Shown in pieces: positions 31,677 to 39,682 of a stretch of DNA of 64,000 bases. Under the pieces are notes generated by a model. The model did not search any database, was not told where the DNA came from, and saw only the letters and a list, made by a program, of their open reading frames with translations. Positions within the stretch are counted from its first letter, which is position 1. Each line of letters begins with the position of its first letter. Source of the stretch: Procambarus clarkii (taxonomy: Eukaryota; Arthropoda; Malacostraca; Decapoda; Cambaridae); assembly GCF_040958095.1 (NCBI RefSeq), contig NC_091151.1, positions 6,295,018 through 6,359,017 on the forward strand, given 5' to 3'. The translations under genes and the position numbers were made by a program.

Positions 31677-31732
31677 AAAAATGTAGTTCCCCCTGTTGTA
31701 GTTCTTTTAAAAGTAATATTTCCTTAGTAGAT

Positions 31733-31745
31733 TAATAAAATAAAA
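31733..31745 (+). terminator. Poly-A signal cluster (AATAAAATAAAAT)
   Basis: Overlapping AATAAA-type signals stand after the 331-aa gene and its low-complexity tract and just before the penton-like gene. A TATAAG motif (about 31746-31751) follows at once, so the end of one transcription unit appears to touch the promoter of the next. Confidence 0.6.
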
Positions 31746-31794
31746 TATAAGTAATGATGTTTTATTCCCACCCCAGTCAGTACATAACTTAACA

Positions 31795-32661
31795 ATGGAC
31801 GAGGAACACTACATATACCTCACTAGCCTCGACCAAGAAGATATATACAACAACACAAGTTCAGCATTTACAAACACCATCCCCACCCTACATTTAAACC
31901 CCTCCATTAAACATGAAGTGGCCTTAGTCAACATACTCCTACCCAGACGAATTAACGCTATCATCAAGGATGAGGGGGAGTCTGGTATAGACGTCTATGC
32001 TACTTTTAAGCGAGGAACTCTTTCTAAAAGCCCAGAACATCTCATCTACACCTACATCCCCAAAACCAACATATTATCCAGAAACATCACATTCATCACG
32101 AGTGAGCTTAGCCGACAAATAATCACCGACATGAAGCTTAGCTTCCGAGGTGATTTCAAAATATACTTCTCAGAAAGAGAACCAATCCTCACCTATGATC
32201 AATCCTTAGAGCGAGTGTTACTATCCTCAACACTTAACAATGAAGGCACTGGTTCCTTATATTCTCTTAGTCTTCAATTTAAACACAGAATAGCTAATGT
32301 ACTTGGTTTTGACAGCAGTCGCAAATACACCATTTATCAGGCAAAATCAGATGACATTACAGCAGCCTCAAAGATCGTGGCCTCATTCCCCCCAGACAAT
32401 GACGGAGGTTGTGACTATTTACTCATTTATAGTGACGTCATCGAGCCGGATCGTTACGGGGGACAAATTGTAAATATCTTAGATGCAATCAATTATCATG
32501 ACTCTTATTCTAGAGGAGCTCACCCCCTAGTGTACAAGACATTAAATACTAACACGTTGGAGAAGGTGAGCATTAAGATAACAGATCAGTTTGGGCGAAA
32601 GGTTAGTTTTGAAGATGGGAGGTCGGTTACGGTAGTCTTACACCTCCGCCCTAAGGTATAA
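31795..32661 (+). CDS. Minor capsid protein, penton-like single jelly-roll
   Basis: This 288-aa protein would form the five-fold vertices of the virion. Family features seen: a YIYLTSLDQEDIYNNTSSAFT start, the HEVALVNILLPRR strand, and the C-terminal block DVIEPDRYGGQIVNIL then VSIKITDQFGRKVSF and VTVVLHLRP, which is the usual penton ending in this group. Length matches Polinton and adintovirus pentons. The ATG at 31795 (acaATGG) sits about 44-49 bp downstream of a TATAAG motif, after a polypyrimidine-AG that could also be a leader splice acceptor. The frame is intact. Confidence 0.9.
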   Translation: MDEEHYIYLTSLDQEDIYNNTSSAFTNTIPTLHLNPSIKHEVALVNILLPRRINAIIKDEGESGIDVYATFKRGTLSKSPEHLIYTYIPKTNILSRNITFITSELSRQIITDMKLSFRGDFKIYFSEREPILTYDQSLERVLLSSTLNNEGTGSLYSLSLQFKHRIANVLGFDSSRKYTIYQAKSDDITAASKIVASFPPDNDGGCDYLLIYSDVIEPDRYGGQIVNILDAINYHDSYSRGAHPLVYKTLNTNTLEKVSIKITDQFGRKVSFEDGRSVTVVLHLRPKV

Positions 32662-32671
32662 CAATATAATC

Positions 32672-32711
<40 letters not shown>

Positions 32712-32738
32712 GAAGTGTTTACCCACATCATCGGTTAT

Positions 32739-32744
32739 TATAAG
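32739..32744 (+). promoter_or_regulatory. TATAAG box near the PX2-like gene
   Basis: TATAAG here is only 13 bp before the first ATG (32758). If it works as a TATA box, transcription would begin near 32768-32775, beyond that ATG, and translation would start at the in-frame ATG at 32848. The same hexamer stands before the ATPase (26631) and penton-like (31746) genes. Confidence 0.45.
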
Positions 32745-32757
32745 AAGAGGAGTCGGG

Positions 32758-33186
32758 ATGCGAGTACCTTTCCACACACCCTCCCAGAAGGAGTATGGGG
32801 AGATCTTCTCCCCCCTCTCTGGGAGATACGGGGTGAGGGGGGGAGCGATGAATGACATACGCACATTCCAAGCGCCTTATCTCAGATCTGGTGGTGGTTT
32901 TTTTGGGACCTTAGCCGGCTTGGCTCGACGAGCCATACCATTTTTCATGAAAACTGTAACGCCGACTGCTATCGATTTTGGGAAAAATGTTCTTGGTGAT
33001 TTAACCAGTGGTAGACGGGATGTAAAGAGCGCTCTGAGAACTCACGGTATTGATGCTCTTAAGACTGTGGGGAAGAAATTGGTAGCAGGCGGGAAAATTA
33101 AAAGACTCTCTAGGAGAAGAAAAAATAAAAATAATAAATGTAAACGAGCCCTTGGGTATAAAAATGATGTATTTTCACTACAGTAA
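32758..33186 (+). CDS. Small basic protein with Gly-Gly hydrophobic segment (PX2-like, possible minor virion protein)
   Basis: This 142-aa frame, or 112 aa if started at 32848, shows the segment LRSGGGFFGTLAGLARRAIPFF (about residues 42-63), written here in two parts as LRSGGGFFGTLAG and LARRAIPFF. It is followed by an amphipathic region and a strongly basic C-terminus (KRLSRRRKNK). A Gly-rich box followed by an arginine-bearing hydrophobic helix and a basic tail is typical of adenovirus-pX/pVI-like and Polinton minor proteins. Double-Gly sites could be cut by the adenain-like protease encoded downstream. It lies between the two capsid genes, which supports a virion role. The exact start is uncertain. 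Confidence 0.75.
   Translation: MRVPFHTPSQKEYGEIFSPLSGRYGVRGGAMNDIRTFQAPYLRSGGGFFGTLAGLARRAIPFFMKTVTPTAIDFGKNVLGDLTSGRRDVKSALRTHGIDALKTVGKKLVAGGKIKRLSRRRKNKNNKCKRALGYKNDVFSLQ
33157..33164 (+). promoter_or_regulatory. TATAAAAA box for the major capsid gene
   Basis: TATAAAAA lies inside the last codons of the PX2-like gene, 53-60 bp before the major capsid ATG (33217), a spacing suited to a short leader. This embedded position fits a compact, virus-like layout. Confidence 0.5.
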
Positions 33187-33216
33187 GCAGTCATACTTCA
33201 CCTTTCGGAGGAGATC

Positions 33217-34572
33217 ATGGCGGAGGCTAGTGGAGCTGGGTTGAAAATCCCTGTAGAATATTATACTTCCAGTATTATTGACCAATTTCCTAGAAGTAAC
33301 AGAATACGTAATGTGGAGAGTTCAATTGCCTCCACACAGCAAATAGACATTCTACCTGTTAACCTACCTATTAATCAACGTTTGCGGGATAATTACTTAG
33401 AATTCCGCATCCCCGGAACCCAGGGCGCCTTCTTAGATTTAGCTAATATTGTTATAGATTTTAAGGTATCTTTAACGAAAGATGACGATACCACAAAATT
33501 GGAAGAGGATGACCATGTGGAATTTGTTAATGGGTTGTCAAATACCATGTTTAAAGGTGTTCAGGTGTTTTTAGGAGAGCAGGTAGTTGAAACAAATTCT
33601 AATTTTAATTATTGGTCGTTTATTAAATTAATTACCTCCATGCCTCCATCAAAAATGTCTTCCTTGGGGAGGATTGGAGCCTTTCGTAGGGACTGGAGTG
33701 ATGATGGTGTAATCCCTAACGAATTTACTAATACATTTTTTACTGGGGCAACCGCCAAGGATAAAAAATTTATGACCGATTTAAAAGGTAAAGGATTGTC
33801 AATGTGTTTTCCCCTACTATTGGACGTAACAACCCTAGACCAATACATATTAGATAATATAGATGTGCGCCTAAGATTGGAGCTCTCCCCACATGCTTGG
33901 GTGCTAAATACAAGTGTGGACGATGGCTCTAAGTATCGGCTGCATATGGATTATGCTAAGTTGTGGGTAACACGAGTGTTCCCCTACCCAAGTGCTTACC
34001 TAGCCTTAAACAGCTCACTGTTAGCATCCCCCGACCCCATAAGCTATACTTTCAATAAAACCATTTCTAAAACATATGTCCTAGCAGGGAATCAAACTAG
34101 TCTCTTAATTGATCAGCCTTGGGCGCAAGTAATTCCTCACAGGATATTCATGGTAATTGTGCCAATGAATTATTTCGCTGGCCTTCACCAAGGTAATGGA
34201 TTATATTTTGAAAATGCAAAACTGAAAAATATTGCCATGTATTTGAACAATAATGCAATTTACCGAATTGGTGGTGATTTCGACAATCATTATGCCCGCC
34301 TTTATTACGAAACTTTGAAGACATTAGGCTTAGAGCGTGATTCACTTCTAGCCTATGACACTTTTAATAAGGGAAGATCGATATTCGCCTTTGACTTAAC
34401 CACCATTCAAACAAAGGATTCCCTCCCTGTGGAGAAATCTGGCAACTTGCGTATGGAGCTTGAGTTTGGTGGCGGTGTTACATATAACAGGCTGGTTTTA
34501 CTGTTTGGGGAAACGACCGGGGTACTATCCATCGACGGACAGAGAACTGTTCTGTGTGACGTGCGAGCTTAA
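33217..34572 (+). CDS. Major capsid protein, double jelly-roll
   Basis: This 451-aa protein would form the trimeric hexon-like capsomers. The order of recognisable blocks fits Polinton major capsids: an N-terminal arm ending in DILPVNLPINQRLRDNYLEF, the first jelly-roll with LANIVIDFKVSL and VQVFLGEQVVETNSNFNYW, the middle LCFPLLLDV-like strand (MCFPLLLDVTTLDQYI), VRLRLELSPHAWVLN, and the second jelly-roll ending in NLRMELEFGGG and RLVLLFGETTGVLSIDG. Length is close to the group norm. No frame damage is visible. The protease ATG follows the stop by 7 bp. An alternative long frame overlapping the end in the +3 frame belongs to the protease upstream extension and is not used. Confidence 0.93.
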   Translation: MAEASGAGLKIPVEYYTSSIIDQFPRSNRIRNVESSIASTQQIDILPVNLPINQRLRDNYLEFRIPGTQGAFLDLANIVIDFKVSLTKDDDTTKLEEDDHVEFVNGLSNTMFKGVQVFLGEQVVETNSNFNYWSFIKLITSMPPSKMSSLGRIGAFRRDWSDDGVIPNEFTNTFFTGATAKDKKFMTDLKGKGLSMCFPLLLDVTTLDQYILDNIDVRLRLELSPHAWVLNTSVDDGSKYRLHMDYAKLWVTRVFPYPSAYLALNSSLLASPDPISYTFNKTISKTYVLAGNQTSLLIDQPWAQVIPHRIFMVIVPMNYFAGLHQGNGLYFENAKLKNIAMYLNNNAIYRIGGDFDNHYARLYYETLKTLGLERDSLLAYDTFNKGRSIFAFDLTTIQTKDSLPVEKSGNLRMELEFGGGVTYNRLVLLFGETTGVLSIDGQRTVLCDVRA

Positions 34573-34579
34573 AAACATA

Positions 34580-35146
34580 ATGAATTGTAATGATATAAAT
34601 ATTAATTTAAAAAATAATCTAGGGGATCGAGCACTCTACCTAGGTTGTTATAATGCTGATGAAATAGAACATTTAAATATCTCATCAAGAAAACCTATTG
34701 TTCTCATAACTAATATTTTACCATCACATAGCAGATTAACTATGGGACATTGGGTAGCTATTTATGTTGATAAAGTTAAACATCGAATGTTTTTTTTCGA
34801 TAGTTATGCAATGTCGGCGGTTACTTATGGACATTATTTTCAAGGATTTATTAAAACTAACACAATAACAAAGGTGTTTGGAATGTGCTACAGACTCCAG
34901 AGTGATTTTACCCTTGCTTGTGGACTGTATTGCGTAATGTTCGTCCATAGGGTGAGTCACCTGGGGTTGCCTTCAACAGTACATTACTTACATAATGTAT
35001 TTTCAAGCGTTAGTTTAAAATTAAATGATAAACGTGCCCTCGCTTATGCGAGACGATATTTTCCTATGAAACATCACTGTGTTAGGACATTTTGTAGAGG
35101 TGTAAGGGTTGGTTCTTATAGGTGGTGTAGAGAATATTTTTGTTAG
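34580..35146 (+). CDS. Adenain-like cysteine protease (virion maturation protease)
   Basis: This 188-aa protease would trim virion proteins during assembly. From ATG 34580, the catalytic residues are H57 (MGHWVAIYVD), D74 (FFFDSYA), Q107 (YRLQSDF, oxyanion) and C114 (LACGLYCVMFVHR), in the order and spacing of adenovirus protease. The frame is open further upstream (34460), but that stretch overlaps the capsid gene. ATG 34580 is chosen because it lies 7 bp after the capsid stop and matches the family length. The tail is Cys/Arg-rich (CRGVRVGSYRWCREYFC). Confidence 0.92.
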   Translation: MNCNDININLKNNLGDRALYLGCYNADEIEHLNISSRKPIVLITNILPSHSRLTMGHWVAIYVDKVKHRMFFFDSYAMSAVTYGHYFQGFIKTNTITKVFGMCYRLQSDFTLACGLYCVMFVHRVSHLGLPSTVHYLHNVFSSVSLKLNDKRALAYARRYFPMKHHCVRTFCRGVRVGSYRWCREYFC

Positions 35147-35180
35147 CTAGGCAACCCACCTAACAGGGGGATTACCCCCA

Positions 35181-35187
35181 TATAAAA
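35181..35187 (+). promoter_or_regulatory. TATA box of the three-exon small gene
   Basis: TATAAAA lies 54-60 bp upstream of ATG 35241, followed by a pyrimidine-rich, C-rich leader. This is among the clearest core promoters in the element. Confidence 0.65.
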
Positions 35188-35240
35188 CCCCTCTCACCCC
35201 ACAACCTCCCTAGAAGACCCCCATCCCCCTTATCCTACAA

Positions 35241-35790
35241 ATGGAAGGCGTCTCCCCAGAAACACACGCAGGGAAGATTGAAGTCCTTGAAGGGCCTGGT
35301 TAGTATTACCCTCACTTTCTGGTAAAGATTTATTTTTTTTCCCACAATAGAAAGTTTGCTCAACCTCTATTTTACCTCTTCTTTTTTTTCAGTGCAATTC
35401 TTAGGACCTGTCCACATTTGTAGAGTAGTAATTCTACGAGGAAGGTCTGCCCCAAACAAGATGCTGTTACGTACCCTAATTGATGATGCCTGCTGTAGAG
35501 GACACAAGGTCGCTCCTGCAGGGGGAGAGGTATGTACTAACTGTTCTTAGAGGAAATAGAATATTTTTCAAATAAAAGATATAGTCCTATAAATTATTTT
35601 CCCCATCTCTTTCCAGAACACTTCAGATGAGAGTCAGAAGGAAAGTCGTCCAAAAGGCAACCAGCCAACTCACCCCACTCCCCCAAGAGAGGGGGGAGGG
35701 GGTCAAGACCTCCCCCCACTCACCACGGATGGGGAGACGTCAGAATTCTACTCAGATGAGGAAGGGGAGGTGGAGGGGGGAGAGGGATAG
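35241..35790 (+). CDS. Unrecognised acidic small protein, three exons, 122 codons
   Basis: Proposed exons are 35241-35298, 35393-35529 and 35617-35790. All introns are GT-AG (donors GTTAGT and GTATGT; acceptors ttttttttcAG and ctttccAG), of 94 and 87 bp. Phases are 1 and 0, and the joined frame is open to TAG at 35788-35790. The middle exon codes for a compact hydrophobic/basic core (VHICRVVILRGR, LLRTLIDDACCRG). The last exon is Pro/Gly-rich and ends in an acidic stretch (SEFYSDEEGEVEGG). It has its own TATA box and poly-A signal. No family is recognised. It could be a regulator or host-interaction protein of the element; function unknown. Confidence 0.72.
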
Positions 35791-35832
35791 GGGTCATAAT
35801 TAACTTCTTATACATCATTTGTGATTTTTACC

Positions 35833-35839
35833 TAATAAA
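35833..35839 (+). terminator. Poly-A signal of the three-exon gene
   Basis: TAATAAA (in ctaataaaacatt) lies 43-49 bp after the stop codon at 35790 and is followed by a T-rich, then G/T-containing stretch typical of a cleavage region. Confidence 0.7.
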
Positions 35840-35900
35840 ACATTATTAATTCTTTGATTTTTTTTTACCCCTGGAGGAGATTTATAATTTAATACCCCTA

Positions 35901-35906
35901 TATAAG
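35901..35906 (+). promoter_or_regulatory. Outward-facing TATAAG box beside the right TIR
   Basis: TATAAG at 35901-35906 is followed by a pyrimidine-rich start-like stretch and by GTTACGGTAAAGT, which resembles a splice donor. No gene follows on this strand before the element end at 36298. It may drive a TIR transcript, or it may be a remnant of a lost gene. Confidence 0.35.
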
Positions 35907-36121
35907 ACCCACTCAACCTCCGCTGGGTGTGGAACTCTGTTACGGTAAAGTCAAGGCCATTAGGTGTGAGGAAGGGTACGGGCGACCACCCTCACCGGGA
36001 GGAACCTGTTTTACACCTACCCCATAGAGGAATGTGGGGGGCATAACTGGCACTCACCCACGAGTGTTTATTATACAAATAAATTCATTTTTACTTAAAT
36101 ATATTGTCATACTTTACTGTA

Positions 36122-36298
36122 TAAATGAACATGATCATAGTGGCACATAATAGATACCTATCTTCACTGTTTTTTCGACTGCTACCACTCACACCTTGGG
36201 TGACCTAATATGGAGTGGCACTATGTGGCTCCCCGCTTCTGATTTTCTTATCTGATTACCCTACATAGCTGGCTCTATCTGTCTCCAAATAATCTACT
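36122..36298 (-). repeat. Right terminal inverted repeat
   Basis: This block is identical in reverse complement to 20471-20647 (177 bp). Inward of 36122 the inverted homology with the left side continues at lower similarity to about 35930. Unlike the left end, there is only one copy of the 162-bp unit. Confidence 0.97.
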
Positions 36299-36304
36299 CA
36301 AGTC
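36299..36304. repeat. Right target-site duplication of the Polinton
   Basis: CAAGTC immediately follows the terminal CTACT and matches 20465-20470. CR1 ORF2 sequence continues directly after it (TATGTGGGTGGGGATGAGG). Confidence 0.97.
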
Positions 36305-37851
36305 TATGTGGGTGGGGATGAGGACAGGTTGACTAGTTTAGCAGTTACCAGGGAGGATGTAATTAAACAATTAGAAAAACTAAAACCAAACAAATCCCCA
36401 GGGCCGGATGAAGTGTTTGCCAGGGTGCTTAAAGAATGCAAAGAGGAGCTTTCCGAGCCACTGTCTACCATATTTAATAAATCAATAGAGTCAGGCAGAG
36501 TGCCAGAGTCATAGAAGGTAGCTAATGTGGTACCAATTTTTAAGAAAGGAGATAGATCACTTGCGTCAAACTATCGGCCAATTAGCCTAACGTCTATTGT
36601 GGGAAAGTTACTTGAATCAATAATTGCAAATACAATTCGTCTCCATCTTGAAAAACATAAATTAATAAATGAGTCGCAACATGGTTTTACAAATGGCCGT
36701 TCATGTTTAACAAATTTGCTAACTTTTTATTCCAGCATAGTTGAGGCAGTTGATAGTGGTAAGGTTTGTGATGTTGTGTACCTTGACTTTAGCAAAGCTT
36801 TTGATTCAGTGCCACATGAAAGACTAATTAAAAAAATAGAAGCTCATGGTATTGGGGGTGCTATATTAACTTGGATTAGGGCATGGCTATTCCAAAGGAA
36901 ACAGAGAGTTAGTATAAATGGGGTTAAGTCAGAGTGGGATAATGTTGTTAGTGGAGTACCTCAGGGCTCTGTCTTGGGACCTCTGTTGTTTATAATATAT
37001 ATAAATAATTTAGATTCAGGTTTGAGTAGCAATATTTGCAATTTTGCCGATGATACAAAAATCGGTAGGGAAATTAATTCGGAGGAGGGCTCACTATCAC
37101 TTCAAGTTGATCTAGATAGGGTTTTGAAATGGTCAAAGGATTGGCAAATGCAGTTTAATGCTGATAAATGTAAAGTTCTGAGGCTAGGTAATGATGATAG
37201 AGTTACAAGATACGAGCTAGATGGTGTTGAGATTGCGAAGTCGGATTGCGAAAGGGATCTGGGAGTTATGATTAGTAAGAATTTAAAACAAAAGGATCAA
37301 TGCATAAATGTTCGTAATAAGGCAAATCGGACACTTGGATTTATTAATCGCAGCGTTAGTAACAAGACACCTGGTGTGGTTCTCAAGCTATATCTTGCTC
37401 TAGTTAGGCCCCATTTAGATTTTGCAGTTCAGTTTTGGTCGCCATATATAGAATGGATATAAATTCACTTGAACGTGTCCAGCGTAGGATGAATAAGTTA
37501 ATTCCCCAAATTAGAAATCTTTCAGATGAAGAAAGATTAACAAAGCTTAAGTTGCATTCACTGGAAAGGCGAAGAGTTAGGGGTGACATGATAGAGGTTT
37601 ACAAGTGGGTGAATGGACATAACAAAGGGGATATTAATAGGGTATTAAAAGTATCAACACAAGACAGAACACGAAACAATGGGTATAAATTGGATAAGTT
37701 TAGATTTAGGAAAGACTTGGGTAAATACTGGTTCAGTAACAGGGTTGTTGATTTGTGGAACCAATTGCCGCGTAACATTGTGGAGGTGGGGTCCCTCGAT
37801 TGTTTCAAGCATGGGTTGGACATGTATATGAGTGGGATTGGGTGGTTATAA
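36305..37851 (+). pseudogene. CR1 copy 2 ORF2, reverse transcriptase half
   Basis: RT motifs are in order: KPNKSPGPDEVFARVL, FKKGDRSLASNYRPISLT, GFTNGRSCLTNLL, VYLDFSKAFDSVPH (motif A), [14 protein letters not shown] (motif B), FADDTKIGR (motif C, catalytic DD) and WSKDWQMQFNADKCKVLRLG (thumb). The C-terminal helix is LERVQRRMNKLIPQ. A TGG-to-TAG change at about 36512 splits the frame, and a small deletion near 37443 moves it again. It is otherwise well preserved, so it died fairly recently. Confidence 0.92.
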
Positions 37852-37892
37852 ATAGGAGCTGCCTCGTATGGGCCAACAGGCCTTCTGCAGTT

Positions 37893-37920
37893 GCCTTTGT
37901 TCTTATGTTCTTATGTTCTT
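37893..37920 (+). repeat. TTCTTATG octamer repeats at the CR1 3' end
   Basis: Three copies of TTCTTATG-type octamer follow the 3' untranslated region (gttcttatgttcttatgttctt). Copy 1 ends the same way at about 17993-18008. Short octamer repeats at the 3' end are a known mark of CR1-type LINEs. Confidence 0.85.
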
Positions 37921-38776
37921 ACCAGCTCCAGTGCGCCCAGCTGCACATGTGCTCAACCACAACTGAAAAGTTTATACTCTCTTCATGTTTGTGACCCTCA
38001 TTTTCGATGTACGTGTTTTATTTTGGTATAACTGTGTAGCTAATGAAATGTTCTATAGGGGCATATGTATAACATTTCACCAAAGCTAACATTACGCCAC
38101 CACCATAAGATTACGGAGACACCATTACGGAGGTGTCCAAAAAGAACTGCGTCCTTTGTTACGCGTTCACGCTAAACTTGGCCACCTCCGCCCATATGTT
38201 TTTACTCTGTGTTTATCAAGTCAAAACTTGTTGCATATGGTTTTGTTTTGTATCACTGTGATCGCAATCCGAAATCCGAATCCGAAAATACAGGAGAAGA
38301 TGCCCTGATCGCAATAAAATTGCCTACACATACATATCCATAAAAGTTATACTACATGGGCGCGCCACACCCCCAAACACGTCGAGGCCTCAACCGCCCG
38401 AACACCCGTTTCCACACCCGCTACACCTAATACACCCGACAAACAAAAATATTTTTCCAATGGAAGTTTTTGTGCTACATTGTTCATTTTGGTATCAAAA
38501 TACTCGCAATAAGATGCACTATGTAGACATACCAATCTAAGCAATAAGAACCGGAATATATATAGAGGTACCAAGAGCAAAGTAGGAAGAAGTAATAACT
38601 TCACAATGATGAATACGAAGTGTGTGAACTTACCCACGATGTGATGAAGGAAGGCCAATAAGTTGAGCATTTGGTTATCCACTCCACCTGCTTCAGGAAA
38701 ATGTCCCTGAAGTTGCTCAACAGATGTTACGTTAGGTGGAGTGGATGGTTGCAGAGGCGCTATTTTCTCGCCACCC
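37921..38776. other. No gene; probable piggyBac 3' flank
   Basis: The stretch lies between the CR1 end and the piggyBac Cys-rich domain. It contains a TATA-rich minus-strand region but no recognised coding domain or terminal repeat. A hydrophobic minus-strand frame (38347-38847) is open, but it overlaps the zinc-finger coding region in another frame and is not supported. Confidence 0.5.
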
Positions 38777-39112
38777 AAAATACCCTCTTGCGGTGGTATT
38801 TTGTGTAGCATGGTGTGGCACATAGAGCAACTCCACATGTCCTGCACTTATACATAGAGTCTCTCCTTATTCCTGACTTGATGCAAACACGACACCGTTT
38901 ACGTTTTGCAATTTTCATTATAGCATGGGTCAACTTCTTGTTCAGCCTATCCTCTGGATCAACAATACGTGGGTTTTTCACTGATGGAGGACGAGGTTCA
39001 GGTTCAGGCGTTTCCGTTTCAGGTTCTGTGTCAGAGGAGGATGTGTCTTGTGCTTGGGGTGGAGGAGGAAATAAAGGAAGCCTCACTCCAGATGGTCCCG
39101 GTGATGCCAAAT
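38777..39112 (-). pseudogene. piggyBac transposase C-terminal Cys-rich domain (split from the catalytic part)
   Basis: The reading has an acidic/Pro-rich linker (PETETPEPEPRPP) and then a zinc-ribbon-like cluster RCRVCIKSG, MYKCRTCGVALC and PCYTKYH, the hallmark terminal domain of piggyBac transposases that binds the element end. It continues the transposase at 43309-45348, and LINE-E (about 39113-43290) lies between them. Both parts are on the minus strand, in the order expected. Confidence 0.8.
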
Positions 39113-39417
39113 CATTTATTTATTTATTTATTTATTTATATATATACAAGAAGGTGCATTGGGTTTGTGAGAATACATTGGATAGTACAGTATTTACATT
39201 CTTGTAAAGCCACTAGTATGCGCAGCGTTTCGGGCAGGTCCTTAATCTAGCAGATAATTTTAAGTAGGTAATTTCTATCAGAATTGATAAATGATAAAGA
39301 TACATTGCAAGAGAAAAATGAGATGAGAGAGCTTAGTAAGTATATTAAAGCACATTGTTATATTAAAGCTCTGATTGATTACATTGACAGCTTGATTAGT
39401 AATTTAAACAAGATTAA

Positions 39418-39660
39418 TAGACACCATACAGCAGATTGACAGCACATATAAGACAGCAATGATCACAATGGTAAAGATGTTCAGATTGGGTACATAAAGA
39501 TTGGGAGACTGGGTAGCAAAAGATACAGAGAACAAGATTTATAAACACCATACAGCAGATTGGCAGCACATATAAGAAGACAGCAATGATCACAATGGTA
39601 AAGATGTTCAAATTGGGAACATAAAGGTTGGGAGATTGGGTAGCAATAGATACAGTGCAA
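39418..39660. repeat. Two-copy tandem duplication in the LINE-E 3' region
   Basis: The unit caccatacagcagattg...ggtaaagatgttcagattggg...gggtagcaa is present twice (starts about 39421 and 39545, spacing about 123 bp) with few differences. Confidence 0.85.
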
Positions 39661-39682
39661 TTTTAAGGCAAAAAGTGAAAAA

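Noticed and set aside
31258..31686. Ala-rich 142-codon frame as a real gene
   Set aside because: Triplet repeats keep several frames open on both strands; no start context, domain or conserved feature.
34460..34579. Longer N-terminus for the adenain-like protease
   Set aside because: This part overlaps the major capsid gene end; ATG 34580 just after the capsid stop gives the usual protease length.
38347..38847. Hydrophobic 166-codon minus-strand frame as a membrane protein
   Set aside because: It overlaps the piggyBac zinc-ribbon in another frame and has no family features.
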